Assembly: GCA_947462335.1 (NCBI GenBank)
Contig: OX381721.1
Coordinates: forward strand, 33,284,303-33,348,302
DNA length: 64,000 nt
Direction: 5' to 3'
DNA from: Harmothoe impar
Taxonomy: Eukaryota > Annelida > Polychaeta > Phyllodocida > Polynoidae
Part shown: one piece after another, positions 46,724 to 59,381 of the stretch
How the letters are laid out: each line of letters begins with the position of its first letter
How positions within the stretch are numbered: position 1 is the first letter of the stretch
Translations under genes and position numbers: made by a program
The notes under the pieces: model-generated
Told to the model about the DNA's origin: nothing
What the model saw: only the letters and a program-made list of their open reading frames with translations
Databases searched by the model: none

Positions 46724-46864
46724 GAGGCTCAGAACGGTACAATAGAGCTGGATTGACTCAGCCTGGCCCCTGTTTCTATGTGGGTTGAGATATATAAACA
46801 GTGCAGCCGGCCTGGGAGCTGAGATAAGGTAGGGCTAGCTACAGCTGGCCTATATTGCTCTCTT

Positions 46865-47120
46865 AAGCCTTTACGAGCCACATAGCCCTTTAAGTTACTA
46901 TGCTATTTGTGGTCATGGCACATGAATGCAGCTCTGCAGAGTCTAGTTACCAGGGCTTCATTAAAGCATCATCCTGATCCTTTGGGAATGTATCAATACC
47001 CATAGAGGTGGCATGATGTGTTAATACCGCACGGGCAAGTAGATGTCCAATAGCTTTATTAATGCATCGTGCCCTCAAAGGTCATATCAAATTGAAGTAC
47101 TATACGGTCCTTAAAGGGTT
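46865..47120. mobile_element. MITE of the AACCCTTTAAGG-end family
   Basis: The left end aagcctttacgagccacatag is degenerate. The right end tatacggtccttaaagggtt is well preserved. About 256 bp. Confidence 0.6.
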
Positions 47121-48399
47121 AGTCCTCCAGACAGGAATGTCCTATAGGCCCCCCTCAAGATCAGCCCCTACCATCCACTTTTGAACACAGCCAGAACTAC
47201 TCAGATAGGGTCTCCATACAGGATGGTTAGAATAGGAGAGAAAATCTAACATTCCTAAGGGTACTGTCCTTGTAGGGGAGCAGCAGACCCTGCAAAAGGG
47301 CCATATTTCAAGAGTTTAATTCGAGGAATTACTGAAAGCTATGGCATATTTTTTTATGTTCTCCAAGGCTTCTGGATAGAGAAAAGTGATGTTGTGGTGA
47401 TGAAAGCTCGTGCAGGCACCAAAAAATCCAAGATGGCCGCCAAAATGTTATAAATTCTTGAAAATGATGTATCTTTGGTTGTAGTTAGCATAGAAACATG
47501 ATATTAGGTTCAAAATATACATTTTCAAGGTCAAGGAATTCAGATCTTTTATTATTGAGACCCTAGGTGGCAGCCATCTTGAATTTTTAATGAGGTCAGG
47601 CACCGAAATATCTGAATTTCTTTAAAGAATGTGATTTCCATTTCTTATGAATATGTCGAGCAAATTCATAGTTCAAGAAACATTATTTCTGATAATAAGG
47701 AGTTGATATTCAATACTCATGCATCATGCATGTGGCAGCCATTTTGAATATTTAATGAGATTGATGTCACAATGTCCAAACTCACATATGAACAGTCCTA
47801 AGACCTGTTCCAATCCACACAGACCGCAATTCAAACCCAATCATTTATGTGCATTTCTTAGGTGAAGGAACTCAGATATATCAATTTTGAGCATCTAAGT
47901 GGCAGCCATCTTGGATTTCTAATGAGATTTGACCTGTTAAGAGTATCTGGATTTAGTAAAAGTCATATGTTCCTTGTTCTAATCATCATAGAAACCCAAT
48001 TTATAGTTCTGGAAAAGAAGACTGGATATTGATCACTTTAATATCAGAAGATATATGAAGAGAGTGGGATAGGCAGGATGGTTGACAGTAGAATTGAGAG
48101 GTAGGGTGATAGACGGATAGGTATAGGGATAGACAAGGGAATAATAGACAGCTAACCCAAAGAGAGAAAGGTTGCATAGCTAGAGACATAGGCAGATGGG
48201 GAAAGCTGTAGAGGACAGGCTGGGAAGGAGAGGCAGGGAGAGAAGCCTTACACAATTGTGTAGGTTCTGATTTAGAAACTGACATATATTATACACGCTT
48301 AGACATTGGAATTGTTTAGAAATGTAGTGTCTGAGCCCCCTCAATCAATCAAAGTTTCTAGCCTGTTACATAATGCCACATGTGATATCAGAATAAGCA

Positions 48400-48960
48400 C
48401 CTCCTACCATCTACCCCCTTGGACATCTAACCCCTGGACTTTTACCTCCTTAGGACCTTTTCTCTCCAGGAGATCCTGCCCCTAAATATAGAATGCTTTA
48501 GCTGTGACTCAAGAGCGAAGCAATGTTATGGATTGTAACCCCAAACTAGCAGGTGGAAGGATATTCACCTCCTGGAAATGTAATCCCTGACATTAGCCCC
48601 CTTGGACATTAACCCCCCTTGACTTTTATTCTCTAGGATTTCTACCCCCTGGGACATTAACCCCCTCGGACAGATGTCTACCTCCTTGGACAGATGTCTA
48701 CCCTCTTGGAGTGTAAAAGTCAATGTGGTAGATATCCAAGGGTATAAAACGCTATGGGGTAGATGTCTTAGGGGGTAGATGTCCTAGGGGGGGGGGGGGG
48801 GTCAATGTTTAGGGGGTAGATACCAGTAGGTAAATATCCTTCAGCTCAGGGGGTAAAGGTCCAAAGGAGTGAAAGTCCTAGGTGGTAGATGTCGCAGGGG
48901 ATGGATGCCCAAGGGGCTAGATGGTAGGGGCTACATGTCTAGAGGGTAGATGTTTGTGGG
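48400..48960. repeat. inverted G-rich tandem repeat
   Basis: The left part has ggacatctaaccccc-type units and the right part has gggggtagatgtccta-type units in the opposite orientation, turning over near 48715. A G tract occurs at about 48787-48800. Part of the interior of the 47.3-51.2-kb inverted repeat. Confidence 0.65.
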
Positions 48961-49471
48961 GGTTACTTGTCCTAGTATTGGAGAGAAGAAAAAAAGGGAA
49001 AGAAAGAGAGAGAAACGGTATACAGTATCCTATTTCAATGGAGCATAATCTCATTCTGATGAGGTCAGGGTCCATTGGTGGCTGAAGGCCCAATGGATGG
49101 GGGGGGGGGGGGAGGGGTGACATTCTGAGTATTAGGGGGTCCATCCCATTCACATTTGAACATTGCATAATGAGTACCAATACATATGATTATGGAGGAG
49201 CACCAGTTGTGATTGGCCCCTCCCCCTGTCCCATGCATTCTGATCCTGCCCCCTCGAGTCCAACTGGGCTGATGAGTTGATGTATCCTTCCCCTCCATAT
49301 CCCCTCCAGACCCACATCCCATTACCTCCCCTCCCATATTCATAACCCTCCCCTCCCAGTATTCATAACCCAAATAATAGAGGCTAGAACCTTAATATAT
49401 TTTGTTCCAAAATGGCTGAGAATGCGGGGTGGGGCGAACAGACATTGACTCTAGGTTGGCCAGGTTTAGGC

Positions 49472-49505
49472 CCCCGCCCTCTAGAGAATCCTGGATCCGC
49501 CACTG
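49472..49505 (-). mobile_element. hAT-like element end fragment
   Basis: The minus strand reads cagtggcggatccaggattc, a sequence that resembles the common hAT-type terminal motif (T/C)AG-GGGCGGATCCAGG. No partner end was found, so this is a fragment. Confidence 0.3.
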
Positions 49506-49517
49506 CCTAAAACCGGT

Positions 49518-49544
<27 letters not shown>
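49518..49544. repeat. 27-nt G homopolymer
   Basis: Uninterrupted G run. Similar shorter G or C runs are at about 13760, 28742, 29752, 36470, 36568, 46092, 48787, 49101 and 50166. Confidence 0.95.
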
Positions 49545-49548
<4 letters not shown>

Positions 49549-49765
49549 TACATGTTGTACAATGTATATAGGTAGAGTGAGATGTAGTGTAGCCCTCATT
49601 GATCCTGGAGGACTACAGGTGGCAGGGGGGGTGGGGGCACACATACATAGATGAGAAATGGTAACCCTCATTGGTCCTGCAGATGGGGCAGGGGGCAAAG
49701 ATGTACATTGTAGTACAGCATATACATATATAGGTAGGGTGAGGGTAGCCCTCATTGCCCCTCCC
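49545..49765. repeat. two to three tandem copies of an approximately 95-110-bp unit
   Basis: The phrases cacatacat, tataggtag(a/g)gtgag and gtagccctcattg(a/g)tcctg recur in order. Non-coding. Confidence 0.65.
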
Positions 49766-51438
49766 ACCTATTGTATGTGTATAAAACATTCTCCATGCTC
49801 TTACTGGGTATCACATACTTTGAGCCTTATACAGATCTGATATAGAATATAGTGTTGTGGGCAGCCCTCCAGGCCCTTACAACAGGAGGAGTAATAGACA
49901 TGTGGCATTATGGTACACTGCATCCCCAGCTTCCCTTCTACCCTGAAATTCCCTAAGCCTTGGCAGCCCTTTCTGTGGGTGGTTATATCCCTTTAATTCT
50001 GATTAGGCGCCTGACCCCCTGTCCCCCTCTTTTTCCTATGTGAGACAGGCAAGGTTTGGGATTTATATAATATTATAATGTAGGCTCTTCACAAATTTGG
50101 GGGGGAAGCAAATTCAGCTCCCCCCCCTCCTCTTTGATTGGGTTTGGTTTGGGGGCAGGGGCCATCCCCCCCCCCCCCCAAACCTAGACATGGGGGGAGG
50201 TGCAGAGTTCTTTTGGCCCCCCAAAATTTTGGAAATGCTAATGAATTATATTCATTACTCTTTAGTTATATAATGAAATACCCACAAATTTACCTTAAAA
50301 TGCAACAAATTATGTCAACATTTTCAAAATTCTTCTTGGGGGCCATGCCCCCAGCCCCTTATACATTTTTCAGTGTGTCAGTTTTAACGCCCAGAATCGC
50401 ACACCTTTCTGAACTTCGGTCAATTCGGCCGTGGCCCCCACAAAGTCAAGTTGCTTCCAACACCCCTGTCAGATCTTCCAATGCCCAACCTCATTAAATA
50501 TCCAACATGGCTGCCACTTATACATGTATAGCTTTTGATAAAGAAATGTACCATTTTAGCTTTAATTGTATTTCAATGTTGACAGGATATGTTCCTATTT
50601 TGAAAAGGATCAGATAGCTCATAATTGTCAATCTGATTTTTGACATTATGCCATCAATCTCATTAAATATTCAAAATGGCTGCCACATTATGCTAAGCCT
50701 CAAGTCAACTCTTTATTATAATGAATATAGGTTTCCTGAACCATGAAGTGGTTCGGCATGTTGATAATAACTGGGAACCATATTTTTAAAAGAAATTCAG
50801 ATATTCGCTGCCCGCCATCATTAAAAATTCAAAATGGCTGCCGCTAAGGTTCTGATAAATTATAAATTTGAATTCCCTGATCTCAGCAATACATATAGCA
50901 CTTTAAATCTTGTATCTATGCTGATTATAGTGGGTGTAGAATCTTTATTATTGAATGAGAGACAAAATTAACATTATTTTTGCTTTTACCAGAATAACAG
51001 AAAATGTGTGTAATCAATGGCCATTTTCATATAGCCTGCACGAGGTATCACGACCACAACATCACTTTTCTTGGTTGCTAGGGTCCCATCAACATTAAAA
51101 AACATGCTGTAGCTTTCAGTAATCATTCGAATTAAATCACATCAGATGACCCTGCTGCTGCTCCTCTATTGGCCATATTACTATAAAAAGGCGAAAAAGG
51201 GTATTCAACAATTTAAATGATAAATTTTTAAAAATAATGATTAAAGTGGCCTCCATCTAGCCAGATTGTGGATCGCATCTTCATTCCACTTCCAGCACAG
51301 CGGTGCCCTCCATAGGCAGTTTAATAAGCATAGGTTTTTTTTCTGTTCTGAGAGACAGAGATATTTCACAAATCAGTGCAATATGTGTGAGCAGCCAAGC
51401 AGAAAGGATAGTCCCCGCGGGATTAGTTCCGATTTTAG

Positions 51439-51453
51439 CCACCAGGGGGCGCC
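51439..51453 (+). promoter_or_regulatory. CTCF-like core motif
   Basis: ccaccagggggcgcc agrees at every position with the CTCF core consensus as I know it. It lies about 280 bp to the right of the large inverted repeat. Motif match only; binding is not shown. Confidence 0.35.
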
Positions 51454-53739
51454 ACTATGGCCCAAAATGAAAGAATTAGGCTTAAAATGGCTCTTGGGTA
51501 CTTTTTTCTGGAGAATTCAATAGGATTACATAAAACATTCCATTTTTGGTAAAAAGCTTCTATATTTGGAAGGTAAAAGGAACGTTTTAAAGCCTAAATG
51601 AGTGTGCTTGTTGATATGTGTTGCCATGGAAACATGATTTTTATTCCAAATAGAGAAAATTAAGACATAAATTGATAGAATGATTTCTGAGGATTGCGAT
51701 GGTGAAGACAAAATAAAATTACCATTCCTAGATCAAATTTTATGACTTAAAGAATGAAAATGTATCATAAATTTCTAATCATCATAGATAATGCTGATTA
51801 AATAGGGATATCTTGGAAAATATGAGACATAGAGCTTATTGGGATTTTGAAGAGGGTGAAGCCAACACATATTCATGAAGCCATTTCTCAAAAACTAGAA
51901 ATGATATCTTCTAGAGTAATATATCACTGGAAAGCTTATGACATCAATTTCAAAGTTGGCTTTTTCCTTGGACTACCCTTTTCCCTTGCCTGTACACATG
52001 TTTATGACCATGATGCGGAGCGTTGTACAAATAATTAGAAAATGCGACACAAAAAGTGGTATTGTCCCGGTGAATACCCAAGCAACATTCTCAAGTAAGA
52101 TCCAGGATGGAGCAGTATTGAAATAAATGAACACACAATAGGGAGTGGAGTGTCTGCCTCCTTGAAAAATTGCCACTGCCATAATACTCACCCTAGGACG
52201 AAAACCTTAATGATGAAACATGACCCTGCATAGAGATGACCAAATATGAGATGTGACATGGGTGAAGGAGGGAGCATTCTTATTGGCAATATCTTCAGAA
52301 TTCACTTTCTTTAAATATTTTTTGTGGGAGAGGAATTCTTGGAAAGTATTTGATTAAGAATTGCCATCTAGCACTAAGGTCACTAAGGGAGTAGTCATCT
52401 TTTTAACAGCAGGGTGAGGCATGAATTTAGGGCGGGGTACCAAACAAATGTGGACCCTTCTTGTGAGGGTTTTACAGAAAAGGCTTGCACGTTACTAATG
52501 CTGACAGGGGTAGGATTTGAAACTTGCTGGGAGGGACTGAAGTAATTTTGACATGCTTCTGCAAACAGCCCCCCTCCCATGTTAACAAATGAGCGCTCCC
52601 TACGTGGGAGTGTAGGTAAGGAGACAGTGGGCAACCGGAGAAGTGGGGGCTTTTATCTGACACGAATAGAGGCCAATTTCCACTCAATAGTTTGACTGTG
52701 AAAGGTTGATATTCTATCAATATTTGATGCATATAACTATGAGTAGCGGGAGGGACATAAAGGAGAGTAGGGAGGTGGAGGATATACAAACAGGTATAGA
52801 ATGAGTAGTGTCAGGCAGGCAGGCATCGAGGTCCTTTTGGGGATAGCCGGAGGTAAAGAGTGAAGGAAGTAAGAGACAAAGACAGGGAGGGCTACATAAG
52901 AGAGTAGAGGAAAGTGTAAGTGGGTCGGTGAAAGAGCAGTAGGAACAGAATTGAGGAAATATTGAAAAGACACATAGTAAGGACAGAGAGAGGATGGCAT
53001 GTAGTTATACGGGAAAAAAACACCAGATATTTTGTCATGCAGAAACAGAGTAGCCGATATGTTGGGTTGTAGTAGGTACAGAACACGCTAGATGCCAGTG
53101 TTTTGGTGAGATACATGGCAGTGCCCGGGGGGAACACGGGCACACGTCAATGTAACTACAGATGGACTCAGCCTCCAGACACCTACAAGCCCCCGTAGTG
53201 TACTACCATAATGTACATTACTGTAGGCAGAGCAGGGTAAACTAGGATAGGAAAATGTTTCTTAATCTTTGAAGACGTCCATATATAATGTGTACAATGA
53301 ATTAAGGACCCCCTGATGATGATGGATAATTTTTATTGAAATTTAGCATGAACTTCAATGCCTGATCCCCCTACTTTCATCAACATGTAACTAACACCTA
53401 AGAAAAATTGTAACCAACTCACTTTACACGATTTGCTTTGGGTTTTTATTGTGATAAAACTCCATAGATATCCAAATAAATGGTAGGAAAATGTCTCCGC
53501 AGATACTTCATATGGGACTCATAACACATGTTATCATTCTTTTTCTGCCTCTATGTTTATCCATTGCCCTTGGCTGCTATCTTCTACCTCATAATACCAG
53601 GCACATCTCATGAACTTTCCACATGAAGTCATGTGAACACAGATCCTTCTTCTGGTCAGGCACACCGTTTACTTCCGGTTTCCATAATAGCGTCCCTCCA
53701 TACGAGAGGTTACTACATTTGCTGGCAGCCACTGTGGGA

Positions 53740-53980
53740 TATCACTCCTAAAGGGGTCATGGCCCCATGAAGGGGAAGAGATAGGTTTAGTTCTGACTCC
53801 TACCACAACTAGGTAAGGGTCCTTGTGCTACCTTGCTCAAACCTCTACCAGAAAAGGGATCATGAAGTGGAAGGGATAGGGATAGTACTGACTCCTACCA
53901 CAAATCCTACCCACAGCAAGGTAAGGGTCCAGGTGGTATCTAGGCCTCTATAGACTAGCTTAGGGTCCTACCAAACTACT
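53740..53980 (-). repeat. diverged minisatellite units, inverted relative to 4215-4765
   Basis: Phrases such as ctcctaccacaa, aaggtaagggtcc and aggtggta are the reverse complement of the A/B minisatellite unit. Confidence 0.5.
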
Positions 53981-55485
53981 GCACCACTGGATAAGGATTC
54001 TGAAATGATCCTAAATCATACCATACTTGTTTTTTGCTCTTTATGTATCACAATCTGTCACCTTAGAATTGTACAAATCAATAACTATCATCCATTTATA
54101 TATGCTGAAGGTTACAAAGTACACATTCTAGAATCAAAACCCCCAGAAATGTACAGGACACATATAAATATAATTAACTGGTAATCAAAAAGATGTTTTG
54201 TATAATTAACTAATATTTTGAATGCACTGTACATCATGAATTGTCTGTATCTGGATGTAAAGGATGGTGCTGTGCTGACTAGACATCGCTATACACCACA
54301 CTATACTTATCCCTGAATATACAAGATGGTGAATAGACCTCACTGTATACATATCAGCCTGTCTCTGATGTACAAAATGGTGCTGCTGCTGACTATTCCT
54401 CAACATTTCTAACATTGATGTCCCTGCATGGGTCACCATGCAGTATATGATGGAGGTAGTAAGGGATCAATACAGACAGGAACACACAGTCACTGCTGAC
54501 AGTTTCCTTGTGATTAAATGCAGCATCAGGCAATCTGATCAAAGATGCAGCTAGTGGAAGTAGACATAAGATCAGAGGTTAAACAGAGGTTAAACACAGT
54601 ATAAGGTTACCATGAGGGATAGGAAGGGGCTTGGACATTAATACATGAAAGAAAGTCAAAAGGGAAATGGCAAAAGGATAGAAAGATTATTGAATCAAAA
54701 GAAGGAAATAGTGAGGAGGATAGGAGGTTCTGTAGGAAGGTTGAACATAAATGCATGTAGGTGAGAAGGATGTAAGGGAAGAAAAGAAGGCTAGGAAGGA
54801 GGGAGGCAAGAAGGCAAGAAGAGAGGGAGTGGCAATCGGGAAGGGGGAGGGAGGAACGCGATAAATGAGAAGTGGATGAAATATACAATATCAGGAAATA
54901 AGATTGAGAAATGAAAGAGCCAATCTATTATGTCTGGAGGCATCTCTGAATCTCGTGACATGAATTGAGTCACTCCATTGCAAATTGAAAAGCTAAAAGC
55001 AGTCTTGGGTTTCAAGTGCTGTCATGTGCCCGTCAATGCCAGCTGTCACCTTTCCACGACCACAGACACAACATGAACGTGCACCTTAAACACTGTGACA
55101 CAGGTAGAGGTCTGAAGCATGTGTCAAATGAAAGTTATAGATGAATGCAGTAATAGTCTAGTGTTAGGGCATGTACCTCAGGTGCAGTATGTTAATGGTT
55201 AAATTATTGACAGGTGCCAGAGCAAAGGTAACTATGATAACTGTACCTACTAAACTCTGGATAATACATAGAAACTACCCTGAATGCTCTCGTATAAGCC
55301 TGATCTGTATGTCAGCCTTGTGGGAATGTTATAAGCTGATCAGGACATTTGGTTATGGCAACTTTTGCAGTCTATACAAAAAGTTTTTCACCATGCATGA
55401 CATTCAGTCCTGCAGACTTGTAAATCTGCAGGCCCGGCTAAATGTTTGCAGGCCTGGATACCCTGGGGAAATGTAGAGAGGGAAT

Positions 55486-55654
55486 GAGGACCCGGGATTT
55501 GTTCTACACTAGATGGGGCTTCAAGTAGTCCAGGTAAACGCGATCCCAGTTTTCATACATGTATTCTCACCTGTAGAAAACGTGTGAAAACAGGGATCTC
55601 GTTTACCTGGACTACTTGAAGCCCCATCTAGTGTAGAACAAATCTCGGGCCCTC
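55486..55654. mobile_element. 169-bp foldback MITE
   Basis: Two 70-bp arms (55486-55555 and 55585-55654) are inverted copies with about four mismatches and a 29-nt loop. Marked by gatttgttctacactagatg and its inverse. Non-coding. Confidence 0.8.
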
Positions 55655-55826
55655 ATAGTGTTAAATGGAAGTTACTGGTTTATCTAAATCAAATCAAAAA
55701 TCATAATTTATAAACTTTTGTGTGTTTTTTTAAGGCCGAAAGGCCCCGGAGGGGCCCTGGTGGTGAGCTTGCGAACTACCAGGTTGAGGCATTATATTGT
55801 TTTCATTTGGCAGGAAGTCAGTACGG

Positions 55827-55871
55827 GTGCCGCCATTTTGTTTTAAGGGGTGCCGCCATTTTGTTTTAAGG
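55827..55871. repeat. direct pair of YY1-like motifs
   Basis: gtgccgccattttgttttaagg occurs twice in a row (55827 and 55850). Each contains ccgccattttg, which agrees with the YY1 consensus. Confidence 0.45.
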
Positions 55872-55922
55872 TGTCACAACACAAATTTATACATATAATA
55901 ATAAAATTAATATTAATCAACC

Positions 55923-56850
55923 TTCAATCCTGAGGTTGATCATAAGCATACCTATACCCCCTAACATGGACCCAAGGAATTCAATGGTTCTATTGGTTTG
56001 TTGCTAAGACAGCTGGTTGCCTAGCAACAGCTATTCTAATTGTTTATCCGCCTAGCAACACCCATTTCCATGCTCCTGAGGTTGATTATAATCCTACCTA
56101 CCCCCCCTAACATGGACCCAAGGAATTCGAATGGTTCTATTATTTTGTTGCTAAGAAGGCCGGTTGCCTAGCAACAGCTATTCTAATTGTTTATCTGCCT
56201 AGCAACACCCATTTCCATGCTCCTGAGGTTGATTATAATCCTACCTACCCCCCCTAACATGGACCTGAGGAATTCAATGGTTCTATTGGTTTGTTGCTCA
56301 GACAGCTGGTTGCCTAGCAACAGCTATTCTAATTGTTTATCTGCCTAGCAACGCACATTTCGATGCTCCTGAGGTTGATTATAATTGTACCTACCCCCCC
56401 TAACATGGACCCAAGGAATTCAATGGTTCTATTATTTTGTTGCTAAGACAGCTGGTTGCCTAGCAACAGCTATTCTAATTGTTTATCTGCCTAGCAACAC
56501 CCATTTCCATGCTCCTGAGGTTGATTATAATCCTACCTACCCCCCCTAACATGGACCTGAGGAATTCAATGGTTCTATTGGTTTGTTGCTCAGACAGCTG
56601 GTTGCCTAGCAACAGCTATTCTAATTGTTTATCTGCCTAGCAACGCACATTTCGATGCTCCTGAGGTTGATTATAATTGTACCTACCCCCCCTAACATGG
56701 ACCCGAGGAATTCAATGGTTCTATTGGTTTGTTGCTGAGACAGCTGGTTGCCTAGCAACAGCTATTCTAATTGTTTATCTGCCTAGCAACACCCATTTCC
56801 ATGCTCCTGAGGTTGATTATAATCCTACCTACACCCCCTAACATTAGGCA
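55923..56850. repeat. 146-bp satellite with an X-box in every unit
   Basis: Six or so tandem units marked by cctgaggttgat at about 55929, 56075, 56222, 56368, 56514, 56660 and 56806. Each has gttgcctagcaac at 56016, 56163, 56309, 56455, 56601 and 56747, an RFX-type X-box. Units alternate between two variants (acccatttccatg and gcacatttcgatg), so the higher-order period is about 292 bp. Confidence 0.88.
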
Positions 56851-57906
56851 TGGCAGTGTAAAAATCGTTATGGAAGAAACAACTTTAAAAACGCACCAAT
56901 GTGTTGGTTTTGTACCCATTAAAGATGATCCAATATCAAAATTCCAAAATCAGTGTATTTTCCTTAGGTGCTGCTATGGTAAAGATATGCCAAAAGGGAG
57001 CTGCTTGTGGTAAAATGGCCCCAGCTGAATAGAACCATTATCTTTCACTCATGGGGTTCTCACTGCACCACAGGGCCCCCTAGGTAAAAAATGTTACACC
57101 GGTTAGCATTAGATCCAATGCAAACCACCAGCACAAGCATGCTGCCATCTGGTTTCTAATATACATTATGGTGGTGTCCAGGTAGGCAGAAGAAAGGGGA
57201 GTGACCACTGAATGGAACAGCCAGTACACTCACCAAGCACATGCAGGCACCAGTTTGCTACAACATGAGGACTGCATGCTGATTGGAGACTTGCAAATCC
57301 AATGAGTGGCACACATCCTCTGGTATTATTTTGGTTGGTATTTTGTCTGTTACATGATAGGCCATGGGCCAATAAAAACAATTTCACTGCTGCATTTTAC
57401 CTAAATTATAGCTAAAGGGATCAATTTGCATTTGCAAGTGGTATGCACAGTTTGGAATATTTGGTGACTGGTTGTAAAGTTAAGATGCTGATAACTAGTT
57501 TTTGAGTCCAGGCAGGAAATTAATTTTACAACATACCAAAACTTCAATATTTTTGGAGAAATTTTGCTTTTTTGACCCATCAGGAATTTTAATGAATTGA
57601 GTTAGTTAGGTGACAGCCAAAGTCTGGTCTCTTTTGGGGCCATAATAGGCCGCCATTGGTGGCGCTGCAGTCAGGTACCCTGCCATGCCTACTAACATGG
57701 ACCAAAGGAACTCAATGGTTCTATTAGTGCTGCTGCACTGGTGGCCACCTAGTGGCTGTATATTACACTAAATCCCTGTAATGGCATCTTTTCCCCTGTT
57801 GTGTCACATCCGTCAGTTATATCATCCTCCCGCCCTGTTTATAGTGTGTCTTGAATGGGTCCCCTACAAATATACCAACCATGTAGACATTATGTTCCTT
57901 CAAATG

Positions 57907-57979
57907 CAAGAATTGCGGTTGTTGCCGCGTATAAAAATGCCTGAGGCATTTTTTTACGCGGCAACAACCGCAATTCTTG
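57907..57979. repeat. near-perfect 36-bp-arm hairpin with almost no loop
   Basis: Arms 57907-57942 and 57944-57979 are reverse complements with one mismatch, separated by a single base. The motif caagaattgcggttgttgcc marks the outer end. The loop is too short for a canonical pre-miRNA. Confidence 0.85.
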
Positions 57980-58849
57980 TTACATAATATTGAGGCTCTC
58001 TAGTTAACTCTCATAAAACCTTAATAATGGTCAGATTTACAAGCCGTAAAAACTGGCATGTAGCCCAGGATCACAGACACGTACTTTTTGCCGGCCAGCA
58101 GGCTTTTAGCAGGTTTGAGACTACCCTTAAATGAAGGACGTACCTCAATGGACCCTGACTGAGCAACACTTTTCAACTGACACCTGGAGTTTTAGATTTC
58201 AAATTACTGTATTTTAATTTCAAATTTAATTCTAATTGTTATCTCCATTGTAAAGAATTTGATTTTCTCTTGCAACCAGTGTTTTCATATTCAAAATTGA
58301 GCAATAATGGCCTTCCTTAATTGAATAAACACCATACACAAGATAAAGAAGTGTGGTGTCATGTCTAACATAATTCCATTTACTGAGTTAGTCCCACACC
58401 TAATTAAATTGACATTATCCATATCATAAAGGGTGTTAAATATCTGTTAAATGTATGTTGGGATCATTCCTATAAGTCCTTTCATTACTGAGAGAACATA
58501 TATAAAGTAACGGCCAGGAGGAACGGTCCGCCCTCATTCCCGCGGTATGTAACCCCCCCTCACTGCATGGGGAAGCTGTGAAGATGCCGGCCCATCCCCC
58601 CCCCCAACACACACACACTTTCTTATATAAACGTACCTCAATTGAGGGACGTCCCTCAATGGAGATACGTTGCTCCTTTCAGTGTTGGGACTCAACCTGT
58701 TTAGCAGGCTTTAGCTGGTGTAAGCACGTTTGCGTGTAGACTGCTTTTGTACTGTAGTACATATCTAAAAACCTGTGCATATGCTCTCCCTTAAGGAGCC
58801 TGCAAGATGTATATAATTAAAACATGTCTAGAAGTAGTGACTGTAAGGG

Positions 58850-58970
58850 GGCGTTTGTATGTGCCATTTGTATGTGCCATTTGTATATGGCATCTGGACG
58901 CAGCATTTTGATGTGGCATTTGGATGCAGCATTTGGATGTGACATTTGGATGGGCATTTGGATGTGAATC
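58850..58970. repeat. short minisatellite of 12-15-bp units
   Basis: Units of the type gcatttggatgt(g) recur about nine times with substitutions. Confidence 0.75.
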
Positions 58971-59381
58971 AAACTCAGCTTTAAAAGTGATACCAAACAT
59001 GCCTATAAAGCGTGTTTGTTATACATTGGATGTATCACCATAGAACAGTACTAAATTACAAATCCTCAGATGAAGAAATGAGTCATAGCATTTTCCAGAA
59101 TTGGGGTTGTGGGTTATATGTGACATACGGGTAGTGCACAATCCCACAAGCCTCATTTCACTGCAGAACTAGCTAATATAAAACAACATCGAAGAAACGA
59201 AAAATGTAAATGCTAAGTCCCACAAAAACACAAATCCATAGAATTGATTATTTTCTAGGAGATAAGATCTGATCACCCCCTCCCCACATACACACGCAAA
59301 CATCTACTTCTTTATAACTATGCATTCCAAAATAAATATTTATTGCTTGTTTTTGTCATTTTTATGTACAACCCACTCCAG

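Larger units (their letters stand above)
47262..51158. mobile_element. large old inverted repeat (foldback-type element)
   Basis: Arms at about 47262-47945 and 50480-51158 are inverted copies at moderate identity. Shared marks on the left are attactgaaagctatggc, aagtgatgttgtggtgatg and gtggcagccattttgaatat, each found inverted on the right. Within each arm, units containing ggcagccat, ttgaat and tttaatgag recur about three or four times. The interior (about 48.0-50.5 kb) has no transposase and is rich in G/C homopolymers and tandem repeats. A non-autonomous foldback element, or a decayed inverted duplication, are the two readings. Confidence 0.65.
51180..55480. other. unique non-coding stretch
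   Basis: No supportable gene. It contains the CTCF-like motif and diverged minus-orientation copies of the 50-bp minisatellite family (53740-53980). There is also a purine-rich tract (54640-54870). Confidence 0.4.

Noticed and set aside
49507..49767. Minus frame through G-rich tandem repeats
   Set aside because: Product of homopolymers and an approximately 100-bp tandem repeat.
55171..55476. 101-codon plus frame
   Set aside because: No domain or splice support, and the last part contains short palindromic repeats.
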